Shown here: piece by piece, positions 1 to 9,252 of the stretch
Layout: each line of letters begins with the position of its first letter
How positions within the stretch are numbered: the stretch's first letter is position 1
From: Odobenus rosmarus divergens
Lineage: Eukaryota; Chordata; Mammalia; Carnivora; Odobenidae
Reading direction: 5' to 3'
DNA: 64,000 nucleotides
NCBI RefSeq assembly: GCF_000321225.1
Contig: NW_004450664.1
Coordinates: 1,029,989 to 1,093,988, forward strand
Notes under the pieces: model-generated
The model's database searches: none
What the model was told of the DNA's origin: nothing
What the model saw: only the letters and a program-made list of their open reading frames with translations
Made by a program: the position numbers and the translations under genes

Positions 1-165
1 TGACAGAGACACAGTGAGAGAGGGAACACAAGCAGGGGCAGTGGGAGAGGGAGAAGCAGGCTTCCTGCTGAGCAGGGAGCCCGATGCGGGCCTCGATCCC
101 AGGACACTGGGATCATGACCTGAGCCGAAGGCAGGTGCTTAATGACTGAGCCACCCAGGCACCCC
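1..165 (-). mobile_element. CAN-SINE (partial, cut by window edge)
   Basis: Reverse complement starts GGGGTGCCTGGGTGGCTCAG, the tRNA-derived head with the A box, and runs through the CT-rich body. The tail lies outside the window. It lies in a GALNT11 intron, antisense to the gene. Confidence 0.93.
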
Positions 166-1250
166 TAAGCGTGCATTTAATCTAGTTTTGTTCTTTGTCA
201 TTTTATTAATCTTATTTGTTAACCCTAGACACATATATTTAGGGTGATCGGATTTCCCTGATTGCTCAAGACCATCCTGGTTCACACCTGTTCTCCCAGG
301 AAAATTATTAATAGTTCCCCATCCCACTTTCAGAAGTAGCTAGCAGAATCCTTTACATATAAAAGTCCGTCCAACCTGAGGAAGGAATTAATCTTTCGTA
401 ATTGGGTCTCCTCTCCAGCTGCAAGAGTTGGAAAGATGGTGGTATAGGTGGGGTCTGGGGCTCCGGGAACTGGGGGTTGGAGGACAGTTTTTGCCAAGGG
501 CAGAGCGAGGGCCAGGGAAAGAACACGGACCTCTGCATACTAGCAGATGTCCTTACTCTCCACTTCCCAGCTCCTGCGCTGCACAGCAGAAGCCCCACAA
601 TAATCACAGTATGTTGTGCATGTGTCATTTTGTATTTTTGCAGTGTATTGACCACAATGTTTTTAAAAGGTAGTTTTTCCTACATAATCTTTAGAATTTT
701 AAAGTTGAAAGAAATAATAGATATCGTTAGTTCAGTCTTATTTTGGACATAAGGTAATGGTGTCCCACAAAAACTAAAATAACCATATAAAGTAACCCAG
801 ATGGCCAAGGGCAAAATTTAGATGAGAACTAAGATCTTTTGAATCTTAATAGAATTATTCAGTATATTTCATTATTCTTGTATATATACATGTTATAAGA
901 AAGTACCAAGAAACTGAGATTAGAGGACCAGCCAGTAAGCATTCTTTGTCCTTAAGTCCTGAGGATCAAGTTCCTTGATCTGTTAAAACAGCAAAGTATG
1001 TGGTAAGTGCGATTTTAGACACAGAGTAGTAAAAGAATATTACACTTTTTTAGAATTTAGTTTCTTTTTAATCATAAAGACATAATTTTTTTTAATGTAC
1101 CCTGTGACTTTCTTGTTTTTGATAGTTATATAAAACATCTTGCAAAGTCGCATAAGCACCTATTTAATAAAGATTAATTTCAAGAAAACACATACATTGA
1201 TTTCATCACAGTGCGAGGCAACTATTAATACATATTTTGCTCCTGACCAG
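166..1250. other. GALNT11 intron, no further feature seen
   Basis: AT-rich intron sequence before the first exon in the window. No exon, RNA gene or clear repeat was recognised here. Confidence 0.5.
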
Positions 1251-1403
1251 ATTTGGATGTGTGGAGGTAAACTCTTCATCATCCCTTGCTCTAGAGTCGG
1301 ACACATTTTCCGAAAAAGGCGACCGTATGGTTCTCCTGAAGGCCAGGACACCATGACCCACAACTCCCTGAGGCTGGCACATGTTTGGTTGGATGAATAT
1401 AAG
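1251..1403 (+). CDS. GALNT11: GALNT11 coding exon: catalytic domain, end of GT-A fold
   Basis: The exon follows an acceptor ending CTGACCAG and ends at AAG before GTGAGA, giving 51 codons in phase 0. It starts IWMCGG and contains VGHIFRK. In GalNAc-T2 the His of the matching VGH motif is the third Mn2+ ligand after the DxH pair; here it is the codon at 1302-1304. It ends [11 protein letters not shown], as expected for the close of the catalytic domain. Confidence 0.96.
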
Positions 1404-4400
1404 GTGAGATTCAGTTATTGTGGTGGAAGGGGCCGCTAGGCTGTTGCTTCTTCGCAGACGGCTCTGCTTACCTGTCTTTTCACTCCGGCTTGTTTCTGTG
1501 GGACGGCCATCCCTTTCTACATTTCTTTTTCCTCTCATTTTTTGTTGTGACCCTTTTAATTTTCCAAGTGACCACTCTATAAAAGAAAATACAGCTAACA
1601 TCAGAAGAAATCCTCTTTTCAGTGTCTTTGTTCTCTGACTCCCACAGAACGTGGCTCCTTTTCTTTGCTCCTTGGGCTTCGCTGTGTCTCAGTCTCACCA
1701 CTTCCCCTGTTCAGTCTGCACGTGTGGTGGTCCTTCCCACTTTCTCTTCTGCTCTGATGTTTCCTTTGTAACATCGTTATTGAGGTATAATTCACAAGTC
1801 ATTTTATCACCCCAAAAAGAAACTCCATATCCTTTTAACCATCACCCCCTAATCTCCTGCAGCCCTAGACAACTACCAGTCTACCTCCTGACTCTCTAGA
1901 TTTGCCTATTCTGGACATTTCCTACAAACGGAATCCTACAATACATGGTCTTTTGTGACCACCTTAGTAAGCGTGATGTTTTCAGGCTCATCCATATTGT
2001 ACCATGTAGTGTTACTTCATTCTTTTTTATTGCCAAATAATATTCCATTGTGTGAATACACATTGTATCCATTCATGAGTTATGAGAAATGCTGCTGTGA
2101 ACATTTGTGCACAATTAATTTTTTTAAACGAGCGTTTGAATATCTACTATACACCAGGCTCTGTGTTGGGATTTGGGAGAGTCAGAGATGACTGAGGGAA
2201 TGAGTGACTTCACACTGTGCAGTACTGGGTATGGAGGTGTGTGCCATGTACTATGGAGAGAACATCACTGCTTGGGGGCTTTGGTCATGCTCCTGGCACA
2301 CTGCAGATCTCCCTCCTTCTCCCTGTTCTAGACTCCGAGTTCGTTCTCCATGTTCCTCAGCTTTGAGTCACACTATCTCCCAGCAGCTCTCAGAAAGTGG
2401 TTCACAGGCCCATGTAAATCCTGGCCACCCTTTCAGGAGGTTTGCCAGGGCATAGCTGTTTTCATAGCCGGATAATACAGTATTTGCCATTTTCACCATG
2501 TTGACTTTGCACTGATGCTGCAAAAGCAGCTGAGTAGTAGAAATAATTGTGTTAAATCTTGATGTGCCCCAAGTGCCGTGAGGCACGCTAAGTGCGCAGA
2601 AAGCACCTTTTGCTGTAGACCGAAATACAGTGCTCGTTTCAGGGGAAGATGTGTGCAGTTGTGTGAGTTGTGAGCTGAATTAGTCACTTTTCTCCATGGA
2701 ACACTTTTTATGTAAAAGAATGGCTCACAAACCATGGTTATTTATATTTGGATATTTGGCAGACATTCTCAAAAATGAACTAATAGCCTCTCACTTCAAC
2801 TGTGATAGCATTTGTTGTAAGCAGAAAACTTGTATCCATCCCTGTGAGCCTGATGGCTTCCAGTACTTAAATGCTTATTTGATGAGAGTAGGAATATTTA
2901 TGAATATAACTTTTTATATTATATAATGACATTTGTCAGTATTTGGAACTTCACAACCCAGGGAGCAGTGTTTTCCAAATGACTAATGCATGATGGTATA
3001 CAAATCTTGGATGGGTGAAAAATCCATTCAAAGAGCAGGATAGAGCAGTAGATTTTAATGCAATGGTACAAAAAGCTCAGTGATATAATATAAAGGTTAG
3101 TTACATTGTGGAATATGAAAAGTTAGAGTTTTGGTAAAATACCAAAAAAAGAGGGGTGCTTGGGTGGCTCAGTCGGTTAAGCATCTGCCTTCGGCTCAGG
3201 TCATGATTCCAGGGTCCTGGGATCCAGCCCCGCATTGGGCTCCCTGCTCAGCGTGGAGTCTGCTTCTCCCTCTGCCTGCCGCTCCCCCTGCTCGTGCTCT
3301 CTCTGTCGAATAAATAATAAAATCTTAAAGGAATATATCAAAAAAGAATAGCCGTAATTCTCAAACTGCTACTAAAATATTCCTTCCAAAAAAAATTCCA
3401 TTTTAAACTATGTATTTTCATACACTCATATTTTTAAAAATATATTTAACCAGACAACATGACAGTAACAGGTTGAATGCAGAAATGAAAATTCAGCTGA
3501 CTTCTTCTTAGCCAGACTCTGCACGTGTAAAGCTATAAAACTGTGAAGCAGTGTCACTGTTCTCACTACATTTTTTGTTGTTGTTCAAAGCACGTTTATG
3601 TTGATAGGTAATGAGTTATTTTTAACAAATTAACAAATGTTTTAACTTTTCATATGGTAAATACCAGTAGATACAACTCACACCAACAGAAGCTCCTTGG
3701 AGTCTTTGTCTTTTAAGATTCCAGAGTCCTGACGGAGTCCGAGAACTGCCAGCCTCAAGCGTCACCTGCCTCATCGAGTCTGAGATCATGTTTTACATGT
3801 TTGCCATTTCTGAAATTGGGGTGTATCTTAGAATTTAAGATGTCTTACTGTCAGGGATGGACCTAACTGTGTGAAAACTTTATGTTGACATTTTTTGACA
3901 AAATCAAAACATTGTCATGAAAAATATTTTTGCTGATAATCCTTTTTTTTTCAGTTCTTTAAATGTCAGGTATAATTGGTAATACCCATTTTAAACAAAA
4001 AAGCTATTCTCTTATTTTTCATTTCTCTTTTTAAAATTCAGGAGCAGTATTTTTCCTTAAGACCTGATCTGAGGACCAAAAGCTTTGGAAATATCAGTGA
4101 GCGTGTTGAATTGAGGAAGAAGTTGGGTTGTAAATCATTTAAATGGTATCTGGATAATATTTACCCAGAGATGCAGATATCTGGGCCCAACGCCAAACCC
4201 CAGCAACCCATTTTTATCAATAGAGGGCCAAAACGCCCCAAAGTCCTTCAGCGTGGAAGGGTAAGGAAGTAATATCATCAGAGTGTTTGATTAGAAGTTG
4301 TATGATATAGTAAATGACAGTTTAGACTTCAAGTATCCTTTTAGTGATAGACTTTAGCTTGCTTCCGTTGTATTCTTTTGGTGGGACCTTCCTCCACTCA

Positions 4401-7400
4401 GGACCTTAGAAATGTTAATATCTTCACTGTTAATAACGTCCTTCACCTGCAGCTGTAGAAAGTGCATGACTGCTGTAAGTTTGTGCTAGCTTCCAAGAGG
4501 ATGGACATAAATGTGAGCAGACCATTAAAGACACTGTGAGTATAAAACTCGTTTGGCAGAGACCAGTCCCAAAAGGAAAACAAAAGGAGAAATGGGGCCA
4601 CTCTCTGCTGTTGGGCGGAAGCTCTGGAACCGACTCCAGACATGGTGAAAGACTCCAGGGTGAAAGATGGCGGCGGCACAGCCTTCCGGCTCCAGCCGCT
4701 GGGCCGAGCGCTCATGTTTCTGTAGATGCTCCCTTTTGTTTCTGAAGGAGTTTCTTCACAGTTCTGTATCATGTTTAAATTTTAGGGGTCTAGTCATAAA
4801 GTCATACCTTTTTCCTGAATCGTTTCTTAGAATTTGCTTTCTGAAAATGTACTCTGATTGTTGCCCAGTTTTCTTTTGTGTTAAGAAGTTGCTCCTTAGT
4901 ATTGCTCATGGCGCCATCTGTCCCTCCATGATTGCTCACTAGAGCTTTCCCCTTCCTCTTACAAAATTGAAAACAAAGTCAAGGTGTTCTCTTTTTAAGG
5001 ATAAATGCGTATCAGGGTTTGTCCATATAGTGGAAATTCTTTCCATTATTCTTGCCTCGTACATCTAAGCCCCTCTAACACTCACAGTAATCCTTTACCC
5101 AAACTACAGACGCTCTGTTGCTTTTCTGTGTCACCTTTGCAGTTCTTGTTCTGTGTTTATCTCAGTTTAGCATGTACATTACATTCGGTTATGTACTGTC
5201 TGGTTTGTACCTATTATTATTTCCTCTTTTTCGTTTTAAGGTTTTTTAGGGCAGAGATGCTTTAATTTCCTTTCTCTCCTATAGTAGAATTAGTAAACCT
5301 ATGTCTTTAGGTAGAATTTCTACCTGACACTGCTTGCATATATTGTTAAAATTGCCTATAACCTTGAAGTCTGTTGTGATACCCTTATGTACTGAAGCTA
5401 GAATTTAGGAATTTAAAAAATGCTTATACTTTTATGACCCTTGAAATTCATAGCTTTGGAGCTGTATTTTCACATTATCTAGCATTCTAAGGTGTCTTTT
5501 GACAAGTGCAATCTCTCCTTTTACAGCTCTATCACCTCCAGACCAACAAGTGTCTGGTGGCCCAGGGCCGCCCAAGTCAAAAAGGAGGCCTGGTGGTGCT
5601 TAAAGCATGTGACTACAGTGACCCAAGTCAGGTGAGTCAAGTCTCTGGCTCAGCCAGTCCTTGGAAAGTGTCCTTCAGTGAAGGGAACTTGCTGGCGGTC
5701 CCTGAGGAGGGGACTGGAGGGGACCCTGAAGATTTTAATCTGACTTTCCTTAGATGATCTGGTTTAAGTTGGGAATGACTTTAGAGATCATGCAATACAA
5801 CTATTTTTGTCTCCTTTGTATATTTTTCCTCCCTTTGCTATTTGTTAGAAGTACATGGAAAGCCTGAAAGCTCCGTGAAGGTTAGAAATGGCAGAGGAAG
5901 TTCCCCGTCCTTCTGGGCAAGCACATTAGCTCTGCGAGAGATGAATTAATATCTTCTGTAGAGTTTTCTCTGAAACCATATTGCTCTGAGTTTTAGTAGT
6001 CCCATCAGAAGAAACCACAACAAAATATCAGTTCATTTCATTCACAGAATCTTTTCAATGGTGTTAAAGTAGACCTAAAAATAAGCAAAAAACTTACGTG
6101 AGTTTGGAACTGTAACTTCAAACTGACTCGTATCTGATAATGGCAGTCTAGTCCCCTAGTTGTAGAACCTCACGCCTCTGCGGTGCTGAACACATGTCAC
6201 AGGAAGGTGATTTTCATTTCTACTTGAGTGCTGGGGATGGTGTCACTCAAGATTAAAAAGGATAGGCGCCTGGGTGGCTCAATCGTTAAGCGTCTGCCTT
6301 CGGCTCAGGTCATGATCCCAGGGTCCTGGGATTGCATCGGGCTCCCTGCTCGGCGGGAAGCCTGCTTCGCCCTCTCCCACTCCCCCTGCTTATGTTCCTT
6401 CTCTCGCTGTGTCTCTCTCTCTCGAATAAATAAATAAAATAGATTTTATCGCATCGGGCTCCCTGCTCCGTGGGAAGCCTGCTTCTCCCTCTCCCACTCC
6501 CCCTGCTTGTGTTCCTTCTCTCGCTAAAAAAAAAAAAATCAAATAAATAAAATCTTTAAAAAAAAAAAAAAGATTAAAAAGGATAGATCGCGTGTGTCCT
6601 CTGAAATTTCATAGAAGACCTTTTATTTCTAGGGGGCTTGCAAAGGATGGAAGATGTTGTCCACGCCGGAAAATAGGATCTAAAAGGGGTTTTGTGCTGT
6701 GTCTGGGTCTGAGAGGTATCAGCGTTGTGGACACTCTAGCGATGCTTTGGTGGTTTTGGTGACAGTGGGATGAGGTAGCTGAGATTTGTCCCAGAAAATG
6801 GAAGGAATTTGAGGGGATGGAATTATACTCCTGTTTGTTGGGATCACATAGATTTGTACTAATACTGTAACCATCAGCCACCTGGAGCTCTTTACATTTA
6901 ATTACAATGAAATCAATTAACTATTTTCCTCAGTCATACTAGCCACATGTGGCTCCCATGTTGGACAACATAGGTTGTAAAACAGCATTGTTGCAGAAAG
7001 TTCTGTTTATAGAACTCTTCATGTTAATGAAGGCAGCACACATGCATTTTGGGCCTGGGGGTAGAAATACTAATGAGTGAAATAATTCGGAGACAAAAGT
7101 GTATTCCTTGTGGATTTAGTGAGGGTGCAGTTTGGAAAATAAGTTATTCCTCACACTTGTCCAGTTCAGCCAATTTTAGGCCTTTGTTCCTGAAAATAAT
7201 CTGAGAGACCATAGAGAAGACTATCCTCAAAGATCTGCACATCTAAAGAAAACCCTGCTTCTGGGCCCTCCGATGAAATCATCATCTCAGCCCAAATGGT
7301 GTTGTGATCTCGGATTAGAGTAGAACTTTCCCCAGGATGATGTGACATAGCAGCCCCCCCATAGCACTGCCCAGCAGGGGAGGAACATCTGAGAGTAAGC

Positions 7401-8338
7401 GCCTGGGTGCTTCTGTCCGCAGGCCCGGGGGGCACCTCTTCGGCTGTGCCATCCAGGGATGGGCCCCGGGGGTGGAGAGCGCTGTGCAATTGTGAAGTCC
7501 TAGAATTGGAAAATGTCTACAGTCATGTGCTCCGTTAATTCAGTCAGTTAGGTTAAATTCAGTGAACAAAAGTTAACACTGGTTCGGTTTCTTCCTGGGA
7601 TTACACTTCATTTTCCTGTGTTTGGTTCCTTCCATTTTCAGATAACTGCACTGATGCTGCCTGCATGTGACTCAGGTTTGTTGGTCTTTCCCTGCTCTGA
7701 GGCCACCTAGAATAACCCCATTCTTCTTCCACAGATACGTGACCTGGGGTGCAGTCTGAATTCCAAAATCTAAAGTGGACCTTGCAGTTTTGATCTTTGA
7801 TTTTCTTCCTTAGATTTGGATTTATAATGAAGAACACGAGTTGGTTTTAAATAACCTCCTTTGCCTGGATATGTCAGAAACTCGCTCGTCAGACCCACCA
7901 CGACTCATGAAGTGCCACGGGTCAGGAGGATCCCAGCAGTGGACCTTCGGGGTGAGGAGCTTGCTAGTGAGGCTGGGAGTGTGTGAGGAGGCAGGCAGGG
8001 CTAAGGGTGGAGCATGGCAGATGCACTCCTAGTTTACCTTGTAGAAAGTAGTTCTGAGTTTATAGTATCCCTTAGGTAAGTAAAGCATCTGAGATATTCC
8101 ACACCTCTTCTGGATTTCTGTATCCTCTCTACCACATTCTGGCAGCAAGGTTTTTAAGTTAAAGCAATTAACTGGTGGTATATTTTTCTTGCTACGTTTT
8201 TTCCAGAAGAGTAATCGGCTGTACCAGGTGTCAGTTGGACAGTGCCTGAGAGTGGTCGATCCACTGAGTCACAGAGGCTATGTTGCGATGGCCATCTGTG
8301 ATGGCTCTTCCTCACAACAGTGGCATCTGGAAGGTTAA
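1251..8338 (+). CDS. GALNT11: GALNT11, 3' part of gene (last five coding exons, span includes introns)
   Basis: Polypeptide N-acetylgalactosaminyltransferase 11, a Golgi type II membrane enzyme of the GT27 family that moves GalNAc from UDP-GalNAc to Ser/Thr and so starts mucin-type O-glycans. The five exons (1251-1403, 4042-4260, 5527-5631, 7814-7951, 8207-8338) join in phase 0 at every junction and give 248 residues plus stop. The order seen is the C-terminal part of the catalytic domain (WMCGG, VGHIFRK), the linker with [10 protein letters not shown], then three ricin-type lectin repeats ending in QIW, QQW and QQW. The N-terminal exons (cytoplasmic tail, membrane anchor, stem, DxH region) lie left of the window. 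The family and the member are both recognised from the exon peptides. No frameshift or internal stop. It converges on KMT2C, whose 3' end lies about 16 kb downstream. Confidence 0.96.
1755..2128 (-). mobile_element. Old L1 3'-end fragment, antisense
   Basis: Reads as the reverse complement of an old mammalian L1 3' region. Recognisable are the stretches for 'inside a sphere of TTATTGAGGTATAATTCACA', CACCCCAAAAAGAAACTCC, GATTTGCCTATTCTGGACAT and AATAATATTCCATTGTGTG. Diverged and 5'-truncated. Lies in a GALNT11 intron. Confidence 0.75.
2129..3151. other. GALNT11 intron, no gene seen
   Basis: Intronic sequence of mixed composition. The first 60 bases (CTACTATACACCAGGCTCTG) resemble an ancient interspersed repeat. 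Nothing else was recognised. Confidence 0.4.
3152..3332 (+). mobile_element. CAN-SINE
   Basis: Head GGGTGCTTGGGTGGCTCAG, then the CTCAGGTCATGATTCCAGGG body, CT-rich part and an AATAATAAAATCTTAAAG tail. Flanks resemble a degenerate duplication (ataccaaaaaaaga / atatcaaaaaagaa). Same strand as GALNT11. Confidence 0.93.
3333..4041. other. GALNT11 intron remainder
   Basis: AT-rich intron ending in a T-rich tract before the acceptor at 4041. No other feature seen. Confidence 0.4.
4042..4260 (+). CDS. GALNT11: GALNT11 coding exon: catalytic/lectin linker
   Basis: The acceptor ends AATTCAG and the donor is AGG then GTAAGG; 73 codons, phase 0. It encodes the [20 protein letters not shown] block that closes the catalytic region throughout the family, and YPEMQISG. 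It then runs through the proline- and lysine-rich linker ([11 protein letters not shown]) that leads into the lectin domain. Confidence 0.96.
4261..5526. other. GALNT11 intron with a promoter-like GC patch
   Basis: Mostly AT-rich intron. At 4663-4720 there is an isolated GC-rich patch with AAGATGGCGGCGGC, a match to the YY1-type core common in housekeeping promoters. The rest shows nothing recognisable. Confidence 0.4.
5527..5631 (+). CDS. GALNT11: GALNT11 coding exon: lectin alpha repeat
   Basis: The acceptor ends TTTTACAG and the donor is CAG then GTGAGT; 35 codons, phase 0. The peptide [25 protein letters not shown] is the first (alpha) ricin B-type repeat. The Q of its QxW motif is the last codon of this exon and the IW is in the next exon. 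Confidence 0.96.
6250..6586 (+). mobile_element. CAN-SINE with duplicated 3' half, flanked by 16-bp target duplications
   Basis: The element body is 6266-6570. The part from GCATCGGGCTCCCTGCTC to the tail occurs twice (about 6333-6438 and 6450-6570), each with its own A-rich end. The target duplication agattaaaaaggatag is identical at 6250-6265 and 6571-6586, so the whole compound unit lies within one insertion footprint. Same strand as GALNT11. Confidence 0.92.
6890..7015. mobile_element. Ancient hAT-like DNA transposon fragment
   Basis: Contains TAGCCACATGTGGCTCCCAT and TTGGACAACAT, then AGAAAGTTCTG. These match the core and end of a common short mammalian hAT-like MER element. Diverged; exact family not assigned. 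Confidence 0.5.
7016..7813. other. GALNT11 intron remainder
   Basis: Intron up to the acceptor at 7813. Open frames here show no similarity that I recognise. Nothing else seen. Confidence 0.4.
7814..7951 (+). CDS. GALNT11: GALNT11 coding exon: lectin beta repeat
   Basis: The acceptor ends CTTCCTTAG and the donor is GGG then GTGAGG; 46 codons, phase 0. It starts IWIYNEE, which completes QIW of the alpha repeat. It then has LCLDMSE (the CLD motif of the beta repeat) and ends SQQWTFG, the second QxW. Confidence 0.96.
8207..8338 (+). CDS. GALNT11: GALNT11 terminal coding exon: lectin gamma repeat and stop
   Basis: The acceptor ends TTTTTCCAG; 43 codons and a TAA stop at 8336-8338. The peptide has [10 protein letters not shown] and ends [10 protein letters not shown], the third QxW repeat and the normal C-terminus of the protein. 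The preceding intron is only 255 bp (7952-8206). Confidence 0.96.
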   Translation, partial: KSNRLYQVSVGQCLRVVDPLSHRGYVAMAICDGSSSQQWHLEG

Positions 8339-8956
8339 AGTGGACGCTGTGGCTGGCATGGTAACTCATCAGTGTTTGCCTCCTCTGTAAGGTGTGAGGC
8401 TTGAGAAGTTGCTGGTACAAGAAAATCCCTGACTGATTTCCTGATTAAGTAGAACCATTTTTGAGAGGATGAGACAGCAGATATACTAGAGACTGGAACA
8501 CAGAGTGATCATCAGAGAGTGAGGGAATCTGTTTTACCAAGACATTAACATCATTTCTGAGTTGCTAAGGAATTTCTTGCTTATGGTGAGAAACTAGAAT
8601 ACAATTTTAACTCTATAAAGGGTCAGGTTTGCACAGAAGGACAAACCCAGGAAATTGACATTTCTGTTCAAACTTATTTATGCTTTTTAATCCTTTTAAT
8701 AATGGAATGGCATTTGTCTGATCAGGAACTTGTCATGATTTCCTTTTTTAGGAGGACTGCATAGGAAACAATTTTTTTTTTACTTCTATTATCATGTCCT
8801 AAATAATTTTAAACAAACTGAATCCACATTACTTTTAACTTCAGAAGGCCTCATTTATAAGATTATATATTTAAGAGGCAGTTAACTATTATAAATTATT
8901 TTGATGAATTATGGTACTATGGACATTTAAAATAAAGGGTCCTTTTGGTGACTTAC
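8339..8956 (+). other. GALNT11: GALNT11 3' untranslated region
   Basis: Runs from the stop codon to the estimated cleavage site about 20 bases after the AATAAA at 8931. It is AT-rich with no open frame of note. The end is inferred from the poly(A) signal and the GT-rich run after it, so it is uncertain by some tens of bases. Other, more distal 3' ends cannot be excluded. Confidence 0.7.
8931..8936 (+). terminator. GALNT11: Poly(A) signal AATAAA of GALNT11
   Basis: Canonical AATAAA about 590 bases after the stop. It is followed at about 8960-9020 by a strongly GT-rich stretch, the usual downstream element for cleavage and polyadenylation. Confidence 0.75.
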
Positions 8957-9252
8957 GTGGGACTTTTGGTCTGCTGTTGTTTGGGGGTTTCTGATCTGTG
9001 TTGTGCTGTGTATATCATATGGTGAGCAGGATACCTGCGTTCAGCTAATGAGCCAATAAGCTAGGTCACAGCACCGTTCCTTAGCTTGAACTTTGTGAAT
9101 TTGATGCTGAAAGTCTTGAATTTGGATAGTTTCTACTAAAGCTGCCTATGAATCATCCAGGTAGAGTTGTTAAATAGGCATTTGGTATAGAGGTCAGGAT
9201 CCCAGAACATAGATCTCAGAAATACAAATGTAGATTACTCAGTTTCACTGCT
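8957..9252. other. Intergenic, GT-rich then AT-rich
   Basis: Immediate downstream flank of GALNT11. No gene or repeat recognised before the L1 starts near 9253. Confidence 0.4.
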
